NCBI RefSeq assembly: GCF_002237365.1 | Contig: NZ_NMUO01000020.1 | Location: forward strand, 1-46,917 | Direction: 5' to 3' | Origin: Zobellella denitrificans | GTDB taxonomy: Bacteria > Pseudomonadota > Gammaproteobacteria > Enterobacterales > Aeromonadaceae | DNA length: 46,917 bases | In this document: positions 24,652 to 32,560 of the stretch, piece by piece | Layout: each line of letters opens with the position of its first letter | Numbering within the stretch: position 1 is the stretch's first letter | The notes under the pieces: generated by a model | Database searches by the model: none | Told to the model about the DNA's origin: nothing | The model's input: only the letters and a program-made list of their open reading frames with translations | Made by a program: the position numbers and the translations under genes

Positions 24652-26665
24652 ACTTCCGGCCCAGCATGGCCCTCAAACCGGCGATACCTGCCTGGCCCTT
24701 TTGCATCCGCTCCCCTTCGCTCGGCGGCTTGCGATTGTGCTCCCAGTCCAGATCCTGCTGGGGCAGCTCAAGCAAAAAGCGACTCGGCTCGGGCCGCACC
24801 ATTTCACCGAACTGGCGCCGCTCCCGGCACAGGGTGAAGGTGAGCGCCTGCTGGGCGCGGGTAATGCCCACATAGGCCAGGCGCCGCTCTTCCTCGATAT
24901 TGTCCTCGTCGATGCTGCTCTGGTGCGGCAGCAGCCCCTCTTCCATGCCCACCATGAACACGAAGGGAAACTCCAGGCCCTTGGAGGCGTGCAGCGTCAT
25001 CAACTGCACCTGTTCGCCGTCGTCTTCCTCCTCGCCCCGCTCCATCATGTCGCGCAGGGTCAGGCGGGTGACCACCTGGGGCAGGGTCATGGCATCGTCC
25101 AGATCCGAGCCTTCCAGCATCTGGCTGACCCACTTGAACAGGGTGGACACGTTCTGCATGCGCATCTCCGCCGCCCGCGGGCTGGGGGAACTCTCGTACA
25201 GCCACTCCTCGTAGTGGATGTCCTTGATCATGTCGCGCACCGCTTCCACCGCGTTGCCGCGCGCCGCCTCGTCGCCCCGGCGCACCAGCCAGTCGCAGAA
25301 GGCGCGCACCGCCACCAGGCCCCGGCCGCCGAGGTGCTGCTCCAGGCCCAGCTCGAAACTGGCGGCGAACAGGCTTTTTCCCCGCTGATTGGCGTAGGTG
25401 CCCAGCTTTTCCAGGGTGGTGGGCCCGATTTCCCGCCGCGGGGTGTTCACCACCCGCAGGAAGGCGTTGTCGTCGTCCGGGTTCACCAGCAGCCGCAGGT
25501 AGGCCATGATGTCCTTGATCTCGGTGCGCGAGAAAAAGGAAGTGCCGCCGCTGATCTTGTAGGGGATGCGGTTGGTCATCAGCGCCTTTTCCAGCACCCG
25601 GGACTGGTGGTTGCCCCGGTAGAGGATGGCGTAGTCGCCGAACTTGCTGCCGTTCATAAACTTGTGGCCCATGATCTCGGCCACCACCCGCTCCGCCTCG
25701 TGCTCCTCGTGCTTGGCGAACAGCACCCGTACCGGTGCCTCGTATTCCATCTCCGAGAACAGCTGCTTGTCGAACACATGGGGATTGTTGGCGATCAGGA
25801 TGTTGGCGCACTGCAGGATGCGCCCCCGGGAGCGGTAGTTCTGCTCCAGCTTAATCACCTTGAGACTGGGGTAGTCCTCCTTCAGCAGCACCAGGTTCTG
25901 GGGCCGCGCCCCGCGCCAGGAATAGATGGACTGATCGTCGTCCCCCACCACGGTGAAGCGGGCCCGCTCGCCGGCGATCAGCTTGACCAGCTCGTACTGG
26001 CTGGTGTTGGTGTCCTGGTATTCGTCCACCAAGAGGTAACGGATCTTGTTCTGCCAGTAAGCACGCACCTCGGCGTTGGTCTTGAGCAGCAGGGTCGGCA
26101 TCAGGATCAGATCATCGAAGTCCAGGGCATTGTAGGCCTTCATCTGCCGCTGGTAGCGCTCATAGCACCGGGCGAACAGCACCGTTTCCGGATCCGTGGC
26201 CAGCCGGGCCGCCCGCGCCGGCAGCACCAGATCATTCTTCCAGTTGGAGATGGTGGACAGCAGGCGGGAAATCTTGTCCTTGTCGTTATCCAGCTCCTGC
26301 TCGGTCAGCTCCTTGATCAGCGCCAGCTGATCCTGATCGTCGAACAGGGAGAAGCCGGCCTTGAGCCCCAGGGTCTTATGCTCGCGGCGGAGGATCTCCA
26401 GCCCCAGGGTATGGAAGGTGGACACCATCAGCCCCCGGGCCTCGTGCTTGCCCAGGGTCTGGGCCACCCGCTCCTTCATCTCCCGCGCCGCCTTGTTGGT
26501 GAAGGTGACGGCGGCGATATGGCGCGCCTTGTAGTCGCACTGGCGCACCAGGTAGGCTACCTTGTTGGTGATCACCCGGGTCTTGCCGCTGCCGGCGCCG
26601 GCCAGCACCAGGCAGGGCCCGGCGATATAGCGTACGGCGTCGTCCTGGGCGGGGTTGAGTTTCAT
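24647..26665 (-). CDS. rep: ATP-dependent DNA helicase Rep
   Basis: A 672-residue superfamily 1A 3'-5' helicase, near-identical in length to E. coli Rep (673) and similar throughout. Motif I AGAGSGKT (residues 22-29), [16 protein letters not shown] (motif II), [12 protein letters not shown] (motif III), LEQNYRS (motif IV), [10 protein letters not shown] (motif V) and VGITRAQ (motif VI) are all seen. Rep removes protein roadblocks ahead of the replisome. The C-terminal tail is shorter than UvrD's. The TGA stop falls inside a CGTGAGG heptamer of the intergenic array. The gene is divergent from csdA across 126 bp. In E. coli rep neighbours gppA; here it has moved. Confidence 0.97.
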   Translation of the reverse strand: MKLNPAQDDAVRYIAGPCLVLAGAGSGKTRVITNKVAYLVRQCDYKARHIAAVTFTNKAAREMKERVAQTLGKHEARGLMVSTFHTLGLEILRREHKTLGLKAGFSLFDDQDQLALIKELTEQELDNDKDKISRLLSTISNWKNDLVLPARAARLATDPETVLFARCYERYQRQMKAYNALDFDDLILMPTLLLKTNAEVRAYWQNKIRYLLVDEYQDTNTSQYELVKLIAGERARFTVVGDDDQSIYSWRGARPQNLVLLKEDYPSLKVIKLEQNYRSRGRILQCANILIANNPHVFDKQLFSEMEYEAPVRVLFAKHEEHEAERVVAEIMGHKFMNGSKFGDYAILYRGNHQSRVLEKALMTNRIPYKISGGTSFFSRTEIKDIMAYLRLLVNPDDDNAFLRVVNTPRREIGPTTLEKLGTYANQRGKSLFAASFELGLEQHLGGRGLVAVRAFCDWLVRRGDEAARGNAVEAVRDMIKDIHYEEWLYESSPSPRAAEMRMQNVSTLFKWVSQMLEGSDLDDAMTLPQVVTRLTLRDMMERGEEEDDGEQVQLMTLHASKGLEFPFVFMVGMEEGLLPHQSSIDEDNIEEERRLAYVGITRAQQALTFTLCRERRQFGEMVRPEPSRFLLELPQQDLDWEHNRKPPSEGERMQKGQAGIAGLRAMLGRKS

Positions 26666-26791
26666 CGAGGCTCCTGGGGCGTTGAACGGCCGGTCATTTT
26701 AACGGCAGACAGCCTCCGGGTGAAGGCCGCCTTGTCATGGGCCCGGCTTTGGCTCATGATCCGCTCAGTTTTTTCTTTTCCCGGCAACATC

Positions 26792-28006
26792 ATGGCGACC
26801 GACATCAAGGCACTCAGACGCGACTTTCCCACCCTGGCCCAAATCGTCAACGGCCACCCCCTGGTGTACCTGGACAACGCCGCCACCACCCAGAAGCCGC
26901 AGCCGGTGCTGGACGCCCTCAACCACTACTACCGGGATACCAACGCCAACGTGCACCGGGCTTCCCACGCCCTGAGCGGCCAGGCCACCCGGGCCTTCGA
27001 GCAGGCGCGGGAAAAGGTGGCGCGCTTTATCCACGCCCCCTCGGCCCGGGAAATCATCTGGACCCGGGGCACCACCGAAGCCATCAACCTGGTGGCCTTC
27101 AGCCTCGGCCGGCACGTCCTCCAACCCGGGGACGAGATCCTGCTCAGCACCCTGGAACATCACGCCAATATCGTGCCCTGGCAGCAGGCGGCGGCGGCCA
27201 CCGGCGCCGTGCTGAAAGTCATTCCGCTTACCGACAGCGCCGAGCTGGACCTGGACGCCGCCGGGGCCCTTATCAGCGAGCGCACCAAACTGCTGGCCAT
27301 CGGCCATGTGTCCAACGCCCTCGGCCAGGTCAACCCGGTGGCGGAGCTTATTCGCCTGGCCAAGGCCGCCGGCGCCGTTACCCTGGTGGACGGCGCCCAG
27401 GCGGTGGGTCACTTCCCGGTGGACGTGCAGGCGCTCGGCTGCGACTTCTACGCCTTTTCCGGCCACAAGATGTTCGCCCCCACCGGCATCGGCGTGCTCT
27501 ATGGCCGGAGCGAATGGCTGGAGCGGATGCCGCCCTGGCAGACCGGCGGCGAGATGATCAAAACCGTGAGCTTCGAGGCCACCACCTTCAACGCACCGCC
27601 CTTCAAGTTCGAGGCGGGCACCCCCAATATCGCCGGCGCCATCGCCCTGGGGGCGGCGGTGGATTACCTGCAGGCGCAGGACAGGGCCGCCCTGATGCGC
27701 CACGAGGACGCGCTGCTGCGCCAGCTGGTGGACGGACTAAGCGCCATGGCCGATATCCGGGTGATCGGCCGCCCCCGGGCCGGCGCCGTCTCCTTCGTGA
27801 TGGACGACGTTCACCCCCAGGATCTGGCCACCCTGCTCGACATGCAGGGCATAGCGGTGCGCACCGGCCACCACTGCGCCATGCCGCTGATGCAGGCGCT
27901 GGCCCTGCCCCAGGGCACGGTGCGCGCCTCCCTCGCCTTTTACAACACCGACGACGATGTCGCCGCCCTGCTGGCCGGCATCGACAAAGCCCGGGAGCTG
28001 CTGTGA
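26792..28006 (+). CDS. csdA: Cysteine desulfurase CsdA
   Basis: A 404-residue PLP enzyme, class II (SufS-like) desulfurase. The PLP lysine is Lys226 in FSGHKMF. The catalytic persulfide Cys is Cys362 in RTGHHCAMPLM. DGAQAVGH is the PLP-ring aspartate/His region. It releases sulfur from cysteine and passes it to CsdE, encoded next, with TGATG overlap at 28004-28008. ATG at 26792 (MATDIKALRRDFP) is the start; the frame stays open far upstream, but that part is antisense to rep. E. coli CsdA is 401 residues and similar throughout. Confidence 0.95.
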   Translation: MATDIKALRRDFPTLAQIVNGHPLVYLDNAATTQKPQPVLDALNHYYRDTNANVHRASHALSGQATRAFEQAREKVARFIHAPSAREIIWTRGTTEAINLVAFSLGRHVLQPGDEILLSTLEHHANIVPWQQAAAATGAVLKVIPLTDSAELDLDAAGALISERTKLLAIGHVSNALGQVNPVAELIRLAKAAGAVTLVDGAQAVGHFPVDVQALGCDFYAFSGHKMFAPTGIGVLYGRSEWLERMPPWQTGGEMIKTVSFEATTFNAPPFKFEAGTPNIAGAIALGAAVDYLQAQDRAALMRHEDALLRQLVDGLSAMADIRVIGRPRAGAVSFVMDDVHPQDLATLLDMQGIAVRTGHHCAMPLMQALALPQGTVRASLAFYNTDDDVAALLAGIDKARELL

Positions 28007-28428
28007 TGAACCACCCCTTCGGCACCGCCATCACCGACCAGGATATCCGCGCCCTCTTTGCCGCCGCCCACGGCTGGGAGGCCCGCTACAAGCAGCTGAT
28101 TTTGCTGGCCAGGCAATTGCCGCCACTGCCGCCGGAGGCGAGAACCGAGGCCAACGCCATCCACGGCTGCGAAAGCCAGGCCTGGCTGTTGGCCGGACAG
28201 GACGCGCAGGGCCACTGGCAGCTGCACTGCGACTCGGACGCCCGCATCGTCAAGGGTCTGATGGCGGTGGTGCTGGCCGCACTCAATAATAAAACCGCCG
28301 CCGACATCGCCGCCTTCGATATGGAAGCCTACTTCGCGGAGCTGCAACTGCTGGCCCACTTGAGCCCGTCCCGGGGCAACGGCTTAAGAGCTGTGGTGGA
28401 GGCGATTAAAACCAAGGCCGGAAGCTAG
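28006..28428 (+). CDS. csdE: Sulfur acceptor protein CsdE
   Basis: A 140-residue SufE/CsdE-family protein. Cys55 in AIHGCESQAWL is the persulfide acceptor. CsdE takes sulfur from CsdA and interacts with TcdA (CsdL), whose gene is convergent 133 bp downstream. It starts within the csdA stop (ATG at 28006). The last codons GGA AGC TAG belong to the first unit of a 7-bp tandem array, so the final Gly-Ser and the stop codon come from repeat DNA. The rest of the protein is normal for the family. Confidence 0.95.
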   Translation: MNHPFGTAITDQDIRALFAAAHGWEARYKQLILLARQLPPLPPEARTEANAIHGCESQAWLLAGQDAQGHWQLHCDSDARIVKGLMAVVLAALNNKTAADIAAFDMEAYFAELQLLAHLSPSRGNGLRAVVEAIKTKAGS

Positions 28429-28476
28429 AAGCTAGAAGCTAGAAGCTAGAAGCTAGAAGCTAGAAGCTAGAAGCTG
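28421..28476. repeat. Tandem heptamer array, unit GAAGCTA
   Basis: Seven perfect GAAGCTA units followed by an eighth, GAAGCTG, with no interruption. CTAG forms at each of the seven unit junctions. Because 7 is not a multiple of 3 and each unit holds TAG on both strands, the array stops translation in all six frames. It begins inside csdE and supplies that gene's stop codon (28426-28428). Confidence 0.97.
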
Positions 28477-28560
28477 GAGTATGCCCTTTGGCCGATGGTC
28501 CACACCCCATCAAAAGCCAACAACAGCTGGTGACCAGGGGATGAGCCGCCGGAGGCGCTC

Positions 28561-28595
28561 TTAACTTCCAGCCTCCGGCTTCTCGCTTCCGGCTT
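28561..28595. repeat. Inverted, diverged heptamer units at the tcdA 3' end
   Basis: Read on minus: GAAGCCG, GAAGCGA, GAAGCCG, GAGGCTG, GAAGTTA, in perfect 7-bp register and ending with the tcdA stop. These are diverged versions of the GAAGCTA unit at 28421, in the opposite orientation 85 bp away. They encode the last residues of TcdA (AGSEKPEAGS). CsdE and TcdA therefore both end in AGS because of the same repeat. Confidence 0.75.
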
Positions 28596-29364
28596 CAGCC
28601 GCCAGCTTCGCCAGCACCCGGCCGACCATAAAGAAGCCGAAGGTGGCGGTGATATGGGTGGCGGCGCCGAAACCGGAGGCGCAGTCCATCTTCATGGTGC
28701 CGTCCGACTGCTGCTTGCTGCGGCAGATGCCGCCACTTCCGTCGGGGTAACGGGGCTGCTCGGTGGAGAAGACGCAGTCCACCCCGAACTTGCGCTTGGG
28801 GTTCTTGCTGAACTGGTAATTGCGGCGCAGCTCGCCGCGTACCTTGGCGGCCAGGGGATCCTGGATGGTCCGGCTGAGATCGGCGAGCTGGATCTGGGAA
28901 GGATCGATCTGGCCGCCGGCGCCACCGGCGGTGATCACCGGGATCTTGTTGCGCTTGCAGAAGGCGATCAGCGCCGCCTTGGCCCTGACCGAGTCGATGG
29001 CGTCCAGCACATGGTCGAACCCGGCCAGCAGGTGTGCTTCCAGGTTGTCCGGACCGATAAAGTCGTCCACCACCCTCACCTCGCAGTCCGGGTTGATCAG
29101 GGCGATCCGCTCGGCCATGGCGGCAGTCTTCTCGGCCCCGACCTGGTTGGAGAGGGCATGGATCTGACGGTTGGTGTTGGTGATGCAGATATCATCCATG
29201 TCGATCAGGGTGATGCCGCCGATACCGGAGCGTGCCAGCGCCTCCGCCGCCCAGGAGCCCACCCCGCCGATGCCGATCACGCACACCCGGGCCGCGGCGA
29301 AACGGGCCAGGGCCTCCGCCCCGTACAGCCGGGCGATACCACCAAAACGCTCGTCAAAACTCAT
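28561..29364 (-). CDS. tcdA: tRNA threonylcarbamoyladenosine dehydratase TcdA (CsdL)
   Basis: A 267-residue E1-like (ThiF/MoeB fold) enzyme that dehydrates t6A37 in tRNA to the cyclic ct6A form using ATP. The ATP site VIGIGGVGSWAAEALARSGIGGITLID (residues 30-56) and the DIC..NTNRQIHAL region are clear. A C-terminal membrane-like segment (THITATFGFFMVGRVLAKLA) is normal for the family. Sulfur transfer from CsdA/CsdE, encoded by the convergent neighbours, supports it. Length matches E. coli (268), but the last ten residues are encoded by diverged heptamer repeats. A promoter lies at about 29391-29396. Confidence 0.93.
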   Translation of the reverse strand: MSFDERFGGIARLYGAEALARFAAARVCVIGIGGVGSWAAEALARSGIGGITLIDMDDICITNTNRQIHALSNQVGAEKTAAMAERIALINPDCEVRVVDDFIGPDNLEAHLLAGFDHVLDAIDSVRAKAALIAFCKRNKIPVITAGGAGGQIDPSQIQLADLSRTIQDPLAAKVRGELRRNYQFSKNPKRKFGVDCVFSTEQPRYPDGSGGICRSKQQSDGTMKMDCASGFGAATHITATFGFFMVGRVLAKLAAEAGSEKPEAGS

Positions 29365-29383
29365 CTTCTGCTCCCCTTGGTTA

Positions 29384-29407
29384 AGCGGGCATTATATCAA
29401 GCCCGCT
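29384..29407 (-). promoter_or_regulatory. tcdA promoter within an inverted repeat
   Basis: TATAAT on minus (29396-29391) is flanked by AGCGGGC (29384-29390) and GCCCGCT (29401-29407), a perfect 7-bp inverted repeat with a 10-nt centre. This could be a promoter covered by an operator, or a leader hairpin. The -35 region would fall on the adjacent heptamer array. Confidence 0.5.
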
Positions 29408-29410
29408 CTC

Positions 29411-29486
29411 CGTGAGGAGTGAAAGGTGAGGAGAGCTACGCCGGTACATAATGGAGCCCCTCACGCCTGCCCCCTCACTCCTCACC
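29411..29486. repeat. Heptamer-periodic inverted array (GTGAGG type), second copy
   Basis: The left arm on plus reads CGTGAGG AGTGAAA GGTGAGG (29411-29431). The right arm on plus reads CCTCACG CCTGCCC CCTCACT CCTCACC (29459-29486), the inverse. About 27 bp separate them. The 15-mer GTGAAAGGTGAGGAG (29419-29433) is identical to one in the copy at 24560. The element lies between the tcdA promoter and the ilvC terminator. Confidence 0.8.
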
Positions 29487-29497
29487 ATTGTGCACAC

Positions 29498-29520
29498 AAA
29501 AAGGGAGGCCGAAGCCTCCC
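29498..29520 (-). terminator. ilvC intrinsic terminator
   Basis: On minus: GGGAGGC, loop TTCG, GCCTCCC and then five T. It lies 28 bp after the ilvC stop. The stable UUCG loop plus T-run is textbook. Confidence 0.93.
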
Positions 29521-29548
29521 GTTGTTACCGCTCTGTTTATTATCCGGT

Positions 29549-31033
29549 TCAGCCGCCGACGGCGATGTTCTTCATGTCGGTCATGTAGGCACGCAGGGTC
29601 TTGCCGATGATTTCCACCGGGTGGTTGCGAATGGCCTCGTTGACGTCGATCAGGCGACGGTTGTCGACGGAGTTGGACTCGACGCTGATGGTCTTGCCAA
29701 TCACGTCGGTGCCCACCTTGGGCATGAACTTCTCGCGCAGCAGCGGCACGGCGGCGTTGGCGAACAGGTAGTTGCCGTACTCGGCGGTGTCGGAGATCAC
29801 CACGTTCATCTCGTACAGACGCTTGCGCGCTACGGTGTTGGCGATCAGCGGCAGCTCGTGCAGTGACTCGTAGTAGGCGGACTCGTCGATGATGCCGGAC
29901 GCGGTCATGGCTTCGAACGCCAGCTCCACGCCGGCCTTGACCATGGCCACCAGCAGGATGCCGTTGTCGAAGTATTCCTGCTCGCCGATCACCACGTCGG
30001 TGGCCGGGTACTGCTCGAAGCTGGTGCTGGCGGTTTCTTCACGCCAGGTCAGCAGATCGTGATCGTCCTTGGCCCAGTCGGCCATCATGCCGGCGGAGAA
30101 GTGGCCTTCGATGATGTCGTCCATGTGCTTGTTGAACAGCGGACGCATCAGCTCCTTCAGCTCCTCGGCCAGGTCAAAGGCCTTGATCTTGGCGGGGTTG
30201 GACAGGCGATCCATCATGTTGGTGATGCCGCCCTGCTTCAGGGCCTCGGTGATGGTTTCCCAGCCGAACTGGATCAGCTTGCCGGCGTAACCGGCGTCGA
30301 TGCCCTCGGCCACCATCTTCTCGTGGCAGACGATGGCGCCGGCCTGCAGCATGCCGCACAGGATGGTCTGCTCGCCCATCAGGTCGGATTTCACTTCGGC
30401 CACGAAGGAGGACTCGAGCACGCCGGCACGGTCGCCGCCGGTGGCGGAGGCCCAGGCCTTGGCGATGGCCAGGCCTTCACCCTTGGGATCGTTCTCCGGG
30501 TGCACGGCGATCAGGGTGGGCACGCCGAAGCCTCGCTTGTATTCTTCGCGCACTTCGGTACCGGGGCACTTGGGCGCCACCATCACAACGGTGATATCCT
30601 TGCGGATCTGCATGCCTTCTTCCACGATGTTGAAACCGTGGGAGTAGCCCAGGGCGGCACCGTCCTTCATCAGCGGCATCACGGCGTTGACGGCAGAGGT
30701 GTGCTGCTTGTCGGGAGTCAGGTTCATCACCAGATCGGCGGTGGGGATCAGCTCTTCATAGGTGCCCACCTTGAAGCCGTTTTCGGTGGCCTGCACGTAG
30801 GACTTGCGCTTTTCGGCAATGGCTTCGGCGCGCAGGGCGTAGGACACGTCCAGGCCGGAGTCGCGCATGTTCAGACCCTGGTTCAGACCCTGGGCGCCAC
30901 AACCGACGATGACGACTTTCTTGCCTTTCAGGTAGTTGCAACCATCGGCGAATTCTTCGCGCTTCATGAAACGGCACTTGCCCAGTTGCTCGAGCTGCTG
31001 ACGCAAGTTCAGGGTGTTGAAATAGTTAGCCAT
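29549..31033 (-). CDS. ilvC: Ketol-acid reductoisomerase, class II
   Basis: A 494-residue enzyme of isoleucine, leucine and valine synthesis that isomerises and reduces acetohydroxy acids with NADPH and magnesium. It starts [23 protein letters not shown], almost as in E. coli. [21 protein letters not shown] is the Rossmann loop. The length shows the long class II form with a duplicated knotted domain. ATG at 31033 follows GGAG; the upstream ATG at 31048 is not needed. It is divergent from ilvY, its activator, and has its own terminator. Confidence 0.97.
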   Translation of the reverse strand: MANYFNTLNLRQQLEQLGKCRFMKREEFADGCNYLKGKKVVIVGCGAQGLNQGLNMRDSGLDVSYALRAEAIAEKRKSYVQATENGFKVGTYEELIPTADLVMNLTPDKQHTSAVNAVMPLMKDGAALGYSHGFNIVEEGMQIRKDITVVMVAPKCPGTEVREEYKRGFGVPTLIAVHPENDPKGEGLAIAKAWASATGGDRAGVLESSFVAEVKSDLMGEQTILCGMLQAGAIVCHEKMVAEGIDAGYAGKLIQFGWETITEALKQGGITNMMDRLSNPAKIKAFDLAEELKELMRPLFNKHMDDIIEGHFSAGMMADWAKDDHDLLTWREETASTSFEQYPATDVVIGEQEYFDNGILLVAMVKAGVELAFEAMTASGIIDESAYYESLHELPLIANTVARKRLYEMNVVISDTAEYGNYLFANAAVPLLREKFMPKVGTDVIGKTISVESNSVDNRRLIDVNEAIRNHPVEIIGKTLRAYMTDMKNIAVGG

Positions 31034-31101
31034 GGCCTTTTGCTCCAATTAATCCGTTTAATACTTGAATTCCTGCACCGCCCGGCGGTGACGACCCCAG
31101 C

Positions 31102-31157
31102 ACTATAACCCAGGCTTTTCGTTGCTTGAAATGATATATTCGAAACAGAGTATTTCA
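31102..31157. promoter_or_regulatory. ilvC/ilvY divergent control region
   Basis: On minus, TATAGT (31107-31102) with a 17-bp spacer to TTCAAG (31130-31125) is the likely ilvC promoter; the -35 is poor, as expected for an activated promoter. TGAAAT (31127-31132) and ATTTCA (31152-31157) form an inverted repeat overlapping that -35 and the ilvY promoter side. This is a candidate IlvY operator, by analogy with E. coli ilvYC. Confidence 0.5.
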
Positions 31158-31171
31158 TTTGGCGCAATGTG

Positions 31172-32062
31172 ATGGATATCCGCAACCTGGAGCTGTTTCT
31201 CCACCTGAGCCAGAGCCTGCACTTCGGCCGCACCGCCGACGCCATGGCGGTCAGCCCCTCCACCCTGAGCCGGGCGATACAGCGGCTGGAGCAGGAACTG
31301 GGCTGCGAGCTGCTGGACCGGGACAACCGCAGCGTCACCCTGACCCCGGCCGGACTGCGCCTGCAGCAGTTCGCCGGTAACTGGCTGGCCGACTGGCAGG
31401 CCATGCGGGAGCAACTCAAGCAGAGCGAAAGCCCCCTGCAGGGTCGGCTGCGGCTGTTCTGCTCGGTCACCGCCAGCTACTTTCTGCTGCCGGACATACT
31501 GGCGCGCTTTCGCACCCGCTATCCCCAGCTGGAGCTGCGGCTGGAAACCGGGGATCCCGCCCTGGCCATCGACAAGGTATTGAACGACGAATCGGATCTG
31601 GCCATCGGCGCCCGCCCCGACGCCCTGCCCGCCAAGCTCGACTTTATCCGGCTGCAGACGGTACCCCTGGTGTTTATCGCCCCGCGCATCCCCTGCCTGG
31701 CCAACGAACTGCTGCAGGAGGCCAACGCCGACTGGAGCCGGATCCCGGTGATATTGCCGGAGCAGGGGGTGGCCCGCAAACGCACCAACCAGTGGTTCCG
31801 CAACAAGGGCATCAGCCCCCATGTCTATGCGGAGGTAGCCGGCAACGAGGCCATTGTCGGCATGGTGGCCCTGGGCTGCGGCATCGCCCTGGTGCCCACG
31901 GCGGTGATCGAGCACAGTCCCATGGCCGACAAGATCCGCCGGCTCGACGTGACCCCGGATCTCAAGCCCTTCGAAGTGGGTGTCTGCCTGCTGAAGAAAC
32001 GGCTGGAGGATCCCCTGATCCAGGCCTTTCGCCAGATTGCCCTGCAACTGGCCAATCCCTGA
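31172..32062 (+). CDS. ilvY: LysR-family activator IlvY
   Basis: A 296-residue LysR regulator, alignable end to end with E. coli IlvY. The HTH region is MDIRNLELFLHLSQSLHFGRTADAMAVSPSTLSRAIQRLE. The effector domain has FCSVTASYFLLPDIL and VALGCGIALVPTAVIEHSP as in the family. IlvY activates ilvC in response to acetohydroxy acids. The ATG at 31172 matches the usual MD start; a GTG directly before it is also possible. The divergent ilvC neighbour confirms the assignment. The 3' end (about 32054-32074) has weak 7-bp periodicity resembling the array at 39558. Confidence 0.95.
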   Translation: MDIRNLELFLHLSQSLHFGRTADAMAVSPSTLSRAIQRLEQELGCELLDRDNRSVTLTPAGLRLQQFAGNWLADWQAMREQLKQSESPLQGRLRLFCSVTASYFLLPDILARFRTRYPQLELRLETGDPALAIDKVLNDESDLAIGARPDALPAKLDFIRLQTVPLVFIAPRIPCLANELLQEANADWSRIPVILPEQGVARKRTNQWFRNKGISPHVYAEVAGNEAIVGMVALGCGIALVPTAVIEHSPMADKIRRLDVTPDLKPFEVGVCLLKKRLEDPLIQAFRQIALQLANP

Positions 32063-32086
32063 TCCCCATTGCCCCGGTGATTGGGT

Positions 32087-32092
32087 TACAAT
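32087..32092 (+). promoter_or_regulatory. Possible -10 box of ubiK
   Basis: TACAAT, 28 bp upstream of the ubiK ATG, directly after an inverted repeat CCCC(A)TTG...GATTGGG. No clear -35. Confidence 0.4.
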
Positions 32093-32119
32093 AGCGTCAA
32101 TACTTTAAGGAGAGCGACC

Positions 32120-32386
32120 ATGCTGGACCCGAAAAAACTGGAAGAGATCGCCAAGCAGATCCAAAACAACCTGCCCGCCGGGCTGAAGAACATGGGCGAA
32201 GAAGCGGAAAAGCGCATCCGCACCGTGCTGCAGGCGCAGCTGGGCAAGCTGGACATGGTGACCCGGGAAGAATTCGATGTGCAGACCAAGGTGCTGCTGC
32301 GCACCCGGGAAAAGCTGAACGAGCTGGAAGCCAAGCTGGCCCAGCTCGAGCGCCAGCTGGCCGAAGGCCGGGATGAACAGCTCTGA
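32120..32386 (+). CDS. ubiK: Ubiquinone biosynthesis accessory factor UbiK (YqiC)
   Basis: An 88-residue protein of the BMFP/YqiC family: an amphipathic N-terminal helix and a C-terminal coiled coil (TKVLLRTREKLNELEAKLAQLERQL). In E. coli UbiK forms a complex with UbiJ and supports aerobic ubiquinone synthesis in the soluble Ubi metabolon; ubiJ is at 44492 in this window. AAGGAGAG precedes the ATG. Its stop overlaps the next small ORF by 14 bp. Confidence 0.9.
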   Translation: MLDPKKLEEIAKQIQNNLPAGLKNMGEEAEKRIRTVLQAQLGKLDMVTREEFDVQTKVLLRTREKLNELEAKLAQLERQLAEGRDEQL

Positions 32387-32558
32387 GGCGGAGCACATCC
32401 GCCAGGCCTGCCTGCAGGCAGCCATCGAGGCTTATGAACAGGGCGGCCTGCTCGGATTGTGCCAGGAGGGCCGATTCGAGCTGGCGATGGATGCCATCCG
32501 CCACCTGACCCTGGCCCCCTTCTGTGACGAAGACCGGGAAAGCGCTTCCCGGTCCTAG
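32373..32558 (+). CDS. Small protein of unknown function downstream of ubiK
   Basis: A 61-residue protein (MNSSEAEHIRQACLQAAIEAYEQGGLLGLCQEGRFELAMDAI...). It is mainly helical, acidic, with two Cys and a polar C terminus. I do not recognise a named family, although the AYEQGGLLGLCQEGRFELA stretch feels like a conserved gammaproteobacterial short protein. It overlaps ubiK by 14 bp and so is translationally coupled to it. No signal peptide or membrane helix. Function unknown; the link with UbiK is only by position. The last codons lie in a hairpin at the junction with fre. Confidence 0.65.
   Translation: MNSSEAEHIRQACLQAAIEAYEQGGLLGLCQEGRFELAMDAIRHLTLAPFCDEDRESASRS
32532..32554. terminator. 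Hairpin between convergent small ORF and fre
   Basis: A perfect 9-bp stem GACCGGGAA/TTCCCGGTC with a 5-nt loop at the end of the small ORF, 7 bp from the fre stop on the other strand. No T-run. It could mark the 3' end of transcripts from both sides. Confidence 0.5.
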
Positions 32559-32560
32559 TG

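Noticed and set aside
24560-26790. Very long plus-strand open frame running from 24560 into csdA, apparently 1148 residues
   Set aside because: Everything before the csdA ATG at 26792 is antisense to rep. The translated part is low-complexity His/Gln/Gly/Leu typical of the complement of GC-rich coding DNA, with no domain and no ribosome-binding site.
28421-28476. CRISPR-like array
   Set aside because: The repeats are contiguous 7-bp units with no spacers and no cas genes nearby.
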